Shown: positions 59,628-64,000 of the stretch, piece after piece
How positions within the stretch are numbered: the first letter of the stretch is position 1
Layout of the letters: each line of letters starts with the position of its first letter
DNA from: Corydoras sp. C115
Taxonomy: Eukaryota; Chordata; Actinopteri; Siluriformes; Callichthyidae
Assembly: GCA_019802505.1 (NCBI GenBank)
Contig: JAFMOC010000019.1
Location: 3,454,501-3,518,500, forward strand
Reading direction: 5' to 3'
DNA length: 64,000 nt
Translations under genes and position numbers: made by a program
The notes under the pieces: model-generated
Database searches by the model: none
What the model was told of the DNA's origin: nothing
The model's input: only the letters and a program-made list of their open reading frames with translations

Positions 59628-61382
59628 GACATTCATAGTTTCAGATGTTGGTTGAGTTTTTGGCTTTTTTTCTTAATACATCTGTTTCAAATAAAATTAA
59701 TAAAATTAACTGAAGACTTGGCTTCACTTAAACTGTATAGACTATATAAATATAATCCTAGTAATTATGCAACAAGGAAGCTGTGTATGGTCATAGTTTA
59801 GCATATGAATTTTATTATATATGTTCACCACTGTTTTGCCAAATATGGTCTCTTCAGTATATTGGCACCTTATAAAAATATAATGAACACATGATGGAGA
59901 AAAATATTTTTTAGGAATTTTTATAAATTCTATTCTATTTTTATGTTCATCTTTAAAAGAAGGACTGACACAGTCCTTATTGTTTTTATATCATGGCAGT
60001 GAAGCTGCAGCATCTGACCCTTTTCCTTATAAGAACGGACATATGTTTTCTTTGGGAATTACAGATATTCGACAGGTCATGAGTTCAGCATGCCTTCATT
60101 CTTCATGAAGTTTGAATTAGTTCAAGATTATTTTTCTTTCCTGTGTACTTAAGATACTTGATGTGTATCTTAAGTAATGAATATCTTAATGTGGATTAAA
60201 GCATACATTAAGATGACATGATTAACAAAATAAATATAAGCTATTGTTGTGGGTGGTATAGTAATAGCTACAACTAAACAGACATGTACTCTCAATAATC
60301 ATTTTATTGTGGCAACCTGCACACACAACATGAGGTTCAAGTTGTAGGTACATGTCAAAAACAGGGCAACTAGTTATGTTGGTATGATTGCAACTAACTA
60401 ATTTCAAAGCCCAGGAAATTATGCCTAGACATTGAACAGACTGAAGTGTATTTTTAAGATCAAAAGTTTAAACATGCATTTTAATAAAATAATAATTAAT
60501 TTAGGAAACACAGAGTGTAATAGGTAGATGTGAGTTTGAAACCATCTCATCAGGGAAAATGTTAAAGTTCTCACTTTGAGAAAAGACTTCGAAAAGGACA
60601 ACTTTATTATGAAGAGAACTTTTGGATTGTTGAACAGCTGAAAATGCAACTTAAGCAAGAATGGGCCAAGGTTCATGCAAATGCTGTGTCCTTCTGACAG
60701 TATGAGTAAGTTGGATTTCAAGAGAATTAACAGATCACAGATTTTTGAGCATGTTTTCAATTATATACTTCTAAAGATGAGCTTCTCCAACACGTTTAGA
60801 ATTGTATCACTTACTAGCTCGTATAAACAATGTTTTTATATCTTTACATCTTTCTGTGTGTATGTTTCTATTGTTTAAAATATGTACTGTGGATTGCATT
60901 GCTCTGCTTTTTTTTAACTATTTTAAAATGTCCATTAAATGGGATGTAGTGTTTTAAGTAAATTCTGTTTAAATAGAAACAAAAACAATAGCATCCAGAG
61001 CAATTACAAAAAAGGGGGAAGTAGAGGTCAAATATAAGTAAATAATACTAAATAGTAATAACAATAGTTAAATAATATATACATAATATGATAATAAGAT
61101 AAAAAAAACAACACTAAAATATATGAAATTAGTAATAACATCATAATAAATAAAGGTTATGTACTGTATATGCAAACACACACACACACACACACTAAAG
61201 TTATAGGCATTTATACCAATCATGTATCAATATGCATGATAACAACAAGTCAGGTCTGCTATCAAAGTACGTATGATGTGGCTGATTTATTTGAATAACA
61301 AATAACATCTCATTAAGCCTCCTTTTCCCATGTTAACTCCAGTTAAGCCGCCGGTAGGGCTTGTCGCTGTGTAGAAGATAAC
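59628..61382. other. Intergenic DNA without a recognised gene
   Basis: AT-rich, no supported exons. It contains a short hairpin at 60146-60176 (arms TACTTAAGATAC / GTATCTTAAGTA, 7-nt loop) and a short CA repeat near 61178-61196. The minus-strand frame 60425-60760 has no recognisable content. Confidence 0.45.
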
Positions 61383-61580
61383 ATTTGGTCATTTATTGCA
61401 GACGCTTTTATACAAAGCGACTTACAAGGTGAAAACAGGGTTAAACACAACAACCTGGAGCAATGAGGGTTAAGGGTCTTGCTCAAGGACCCACATTGGT
61501 AACTTCAGGGGAGCTGGGATTTGAACCCCCAACCTTCAGATTGATAACCCAACGCCCTGACCACTGAGCTACCACTCCTG
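61383..61580 (-). mobile_element. tRNA-derived SINE of the second family
   Basis: Close relative of 11316-11507. On the minus strand it has the tRNA-like head (GTAGCTCAGTGGTCAGGGCG; B-box GGTTCAAATCC), the 'cctcattgctcca' body and the 'aagtcgctttgtataaaagc' tail. Confidence 0.82.
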
Positions 61581-61966
61581 TCAACACTTAAACAACCACT
61601 TGTGGTTCCTACTTGGATTAATTGCCTTTTGTTTTTCCCTAAAATCTCAATCATATAAACTGACAGGAAAGGAAACAGGGAGCTTATCAAATATACACAA
61701 ATTGTACAAAACCAGAAAAAAAACAAGACATAAGAGGTTTTTTAGGTTGATGAAGCTTGGCAACGTGAAATTGCTATTTTTTCTTCCCATCCAATGACTT
61801 TCCGACGTGCATGGACGTAGACCTTCTACTCAAAATTAATACTATTTACTATTTCAAACGCGCAATATATTAAAATATATATACAATTTATTAAAATCAC
61901 ACACTGATTGATTTTACACCCCGATTCTTAACGGACGTGTTAATCTGTGGAACGCCGGGGCAGCAG

Positions 61967-62069
61967 ATGGCGGTAAAGCCACGAACGATACAGAGAAGAC
62001 AGAGACAGAGAAAGAAAAGCTGGCGTAACGTCACGTACGATTATGCACCATTTAGTTCACAAACATTTG
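61967..62069 (+). CDS. Candidate first exon of an unidentified gene
   Basis: An ATG inside a YY1-like CAGATGGCGG opens 34 codons (MAVKPRTIQRRQRQRKKSWR...) ending at a strong donor, TTTG|GTGAGTC. The block is CpG-richer than its surroundings and follows typical promoter sequence. The start is basic and not recognised. Its exit phase (1) does not match the next visible exon at 63617 (needs 2), so either an exon between them is missed or this is a separate transcript. The SINEs at 62435-63146 lie in the intervening DNA. Confidence 0.4.
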
Positions 62070-62434
62070 GTGAGTCATTTATTTGTGATTTTTTTTACGC
62101 GTTTAAAACTTTTTTTTATTGTGACAAAACCACAGCTCACTGTGCATCTGATAGGTGTGTTAGAGGTTTAATTAACAGCGTTTCTGTCGTTCTGTTTATC
62201 CTGCGTTCTAAACTGAAAGATGGAAGTGACGTCATCGGGCAGTTTTAAGAGTTTTAAGACGATTTGTTGCATTTTGACTTTTTATTTATTTTTTTTTTTT
62301 ACATCTGATACAATTTATAAAACATCACATGTTGTGTACTGCGGCCTAATTAGGTTCAAAGCAATATTTCAAATATAACAAAACACACACGTCCTCATTC
62401 ACCCTCATTAGACATTAACATCCATTTACAATCA

Positions 62435-62780
62435 TTCATTCATTCATTATCTCCCGCTTTATCCTCTATTAGGGTCGTGGGGGGGTTCCCCATGCCCATC
62501 CAGGGGAGAACGTCTCGGGCGCTGGGCAGATAGATCCAGGACAGGGCGCCAATCCGTCGCTGGACACACACTCACTCACACAGACACACTCTATATGGGG
62601 CAATTTGAAGAACTCAATTAACTTGATCCATGTTTTTGGACTGTGGAAACCGGAGAACCCGGAGGAAACCCACGCGGGCACGGGGAGAACGTGGAAACTC
62701 CACCCAGATGGGGACTCGAACCTGGAATCCCTAGCGCTGAGAGGAGAACATGCTAAACCACTAAACAACCGTGCCGCCCG
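62435..62780 (-). mobile_element. V-SINE-like retroposon
   Basis: Full-length minus-strand copy, missing four bases in 'ggactgtggaaaccgg'. Flanks TTTACAATCA at 62425-62434 and 62781-62790 form a perfect 10-bp target duplication. Confidence 0.9.
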
Positions 62781-62791
62781 TTTACAATCAA

Positions 62792-62835
62792 TTCAGTCAT
62801 TTAGCGGACGCTTTTATCCAAAGCGACTTAGAAGG
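62792..62835 (-). repeat. Tail of the second SINE family, host of a V-SINE insertion
   Basis: 'Cagtcatttagcggacgctt' and 'ttatccaaagcgactta' match that family's tail. A V-SINE begins directly after it. Confidence 0.7.
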
Positions 62836-63141
62836 GCGGCACGGTGGCTTCGGACGTTCTCCTCTCAGCGCTAGGGATTCCCGGTTCGAATTCCCATCTG
62901 GGTGGAGTTTCCATGTTCTCCCCGTGTCCTCGTGGGTTTCCTCCGGTTTCTCCGGCTTCCTCCCACAGTCCAAAAACATGGATCAAGTCAATTGAGTGTG
63001 TCTGTGTGAGTGAGTGTGTGCCCAGTGATAGATTGGCGCCCTGTCCTGGGTGTATCTGCCCAGCGCCCAAAACGTTCTCCCCTGGATGGGCATGGGGAAC
63101 CCCCCCGCTAATAGAGGATAGCGGAAGATAATGGATGGATG
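62836..63141 (+). mobile_element. V-SINE inserted in the tail of another SINE
   Basis: Plus-strand copy with a shortened head ('cacggtggcttcggacg') and a deletion in the linker. The flanks GACTTAGAAGG and GACTTACAAAGG are similar but not identical, suggesting a target duplication with later changes. Confidence 0.85.
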
Positions 63142-63419
63142 GACTTACAAAGGCTTACTTATGTCTGTTTTTTTAATGTATTCATTTATTTTTATTATTT
63201 TTATGTTTTTTACATTTTAATTACATTAAAATTAAGTGAATGTAAAGACTCGTTCATCATTAAGCATGCTTCTCTAACACGAACTCATAAAAACCCTCAA
63301 ATTGAATTGTTATTTTATGCAAATCTTCATGCTTCAATTAAATAAGTTTATTTCTGAATCTAGTTTTCATTATGCTGAATGCCTTATGTGATTTTCCCTG
63401 CTCTGCTTGCCTCAGTCAT

Positions 63420-63515
63420 AGTACTTGGTGAGACTGGGACTCAAACTGGGGAGCTTCAGGTCACAAGGTTGGTTCCTTAACCACAAGCTTATGACTGCCC
63501 TTACCGTACTGTCTC
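63420..63515 (-). repeat. tRNA-derived SINE-like fragment
   Basis: On the minus strand it reads 'agtcataagcttgtggttaa' and a B-box-like 'agtttgagtcccagtctcac'. It is a single diverged copy. Confidence 0.5.
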
Positions 63516-63616
63516 CTTTCAATAGTAAACCACAGTAAAGTGTTATAATACAGTTTTGTAGAGATAAGCGCTTGGTTCATATTGACAGTTTTATGATATC
63601 TCTCTTCCCATTTAGA

Positions 63617-63771
63617 TTTGATCTCAGCCGCTTGTTTAATAAGATGGACCCCCTGACCAGCCTGTCCAACTTTGAGACAGAGATGGAGTCAGATGGACAG
63701 GGTACATACTCTCTTTTCCCTGCTTTGGACAACATGGCGAGTCTGACATCAGCTACTGAGACTCTTGAAAC
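63617..63771 (+). CDS. Internal or first coding exon of an unidentified gene
   Basis: An acceptor ('cttcccatttag') and a donor ('gaaac|gtgagt') enclose an open, acidic, serine-rich segment: FDLSRLFNK, then MDPLTSLSNFETEMESDGQG and SLFPALDNMASLTSATETLE. Translation could enter from an upstream exon in phase 2 or begin at the ATG at 63643. Composition and clean splice sites make it a credible exon. I do not recognise the protein. The gene continues past the right edge. Confidence 0.55.
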
Positions 63772-64000
63772 GTGAGTGTGGCTTATGTATGATACACAGA
63801 AAAACCGAAAGTATGTATCAGATCCTATAGTGAAGTACACATGGGTTCTCAAGCAGTATTCAATGAAGTGATGAGTGCCACTCCTCATCATAATGTCTGA
63901 GATACTTTTATTGGAATACACTGGTCTATTTGTTATTAGTTCAACACCATGGTGTTCCGTTTTGTTTACAGAAACATTTATAAAAAATAATTGTCTGATT

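Overview
The window looks like teleost fish DNA. It is AT-rich, has intron-split genes, long dinucleotide microsatellites, many copies of a tRNA-derived V-SINE-like retroposon, and Tc1/mariner and hAT fragments. Three genes are recognised with confidence from exon-by-exon reading and splice-phase agreement: rnf7 (minus strand, 10404-12329), trpc6 (plus, 15092-28229) and cfap45 (plus, 49242/51529-59330). A fourth, plus-strand gene at 37411-47202 encodes a secreted, di-cysteine-rich galaxin-like protein. I could reconstruct it completely (13 coding exons, 506 residues), but I cannot give it a standard symbol. A fifth, unrecognised gene seems to begin near 61967 and/or 63617 and to run off the right edge.

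Layout. 1-10.2 kb: no supported gene, only old SINE and Tc1 remnants, microsatellites and one young SINE. 10.4-12.3 kb: three-exon rnf7, with SINEs in both introns. 12.4-13.2 kb: a SINE inserted inside another SINE. 15.1-28.2 kb: trpc6 in 12 coding exons. 28.2-37.4 kb: intergenic, with three full-length plus-or-minus SINE pairs and a CpG-rich promoter-like block at 35.1-35.5 kb. 37.4-47.2 kb: galaxin-like gene with an intron-borne hAT remnant. 49.0-59.3 kb: cfap45, with an RFX X-box just upstream. 59.3-64 kb: repeats, then the start of an unidentified gene.

Functions. The genes do not form one pathway. Rnf7/Rbx2 is the RING subunit of cullin-5 ubiquitin ligases, Trpc6 is a diacylglycerol-gated cation channel, and Cfap45 is a ciliary microtubule inner protein. 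The galaxin-like protein is predicted to be secreted, heavily N-glycosylated and disulfide-rich, and probably cut by a furin-type protease at a site carried by its own 28-nt exon. The most interesting material is this protein, the ciliary control site of cfap45, microsatellites pressed against splice acceptors, and SINE copies that share one 5' truncation point.
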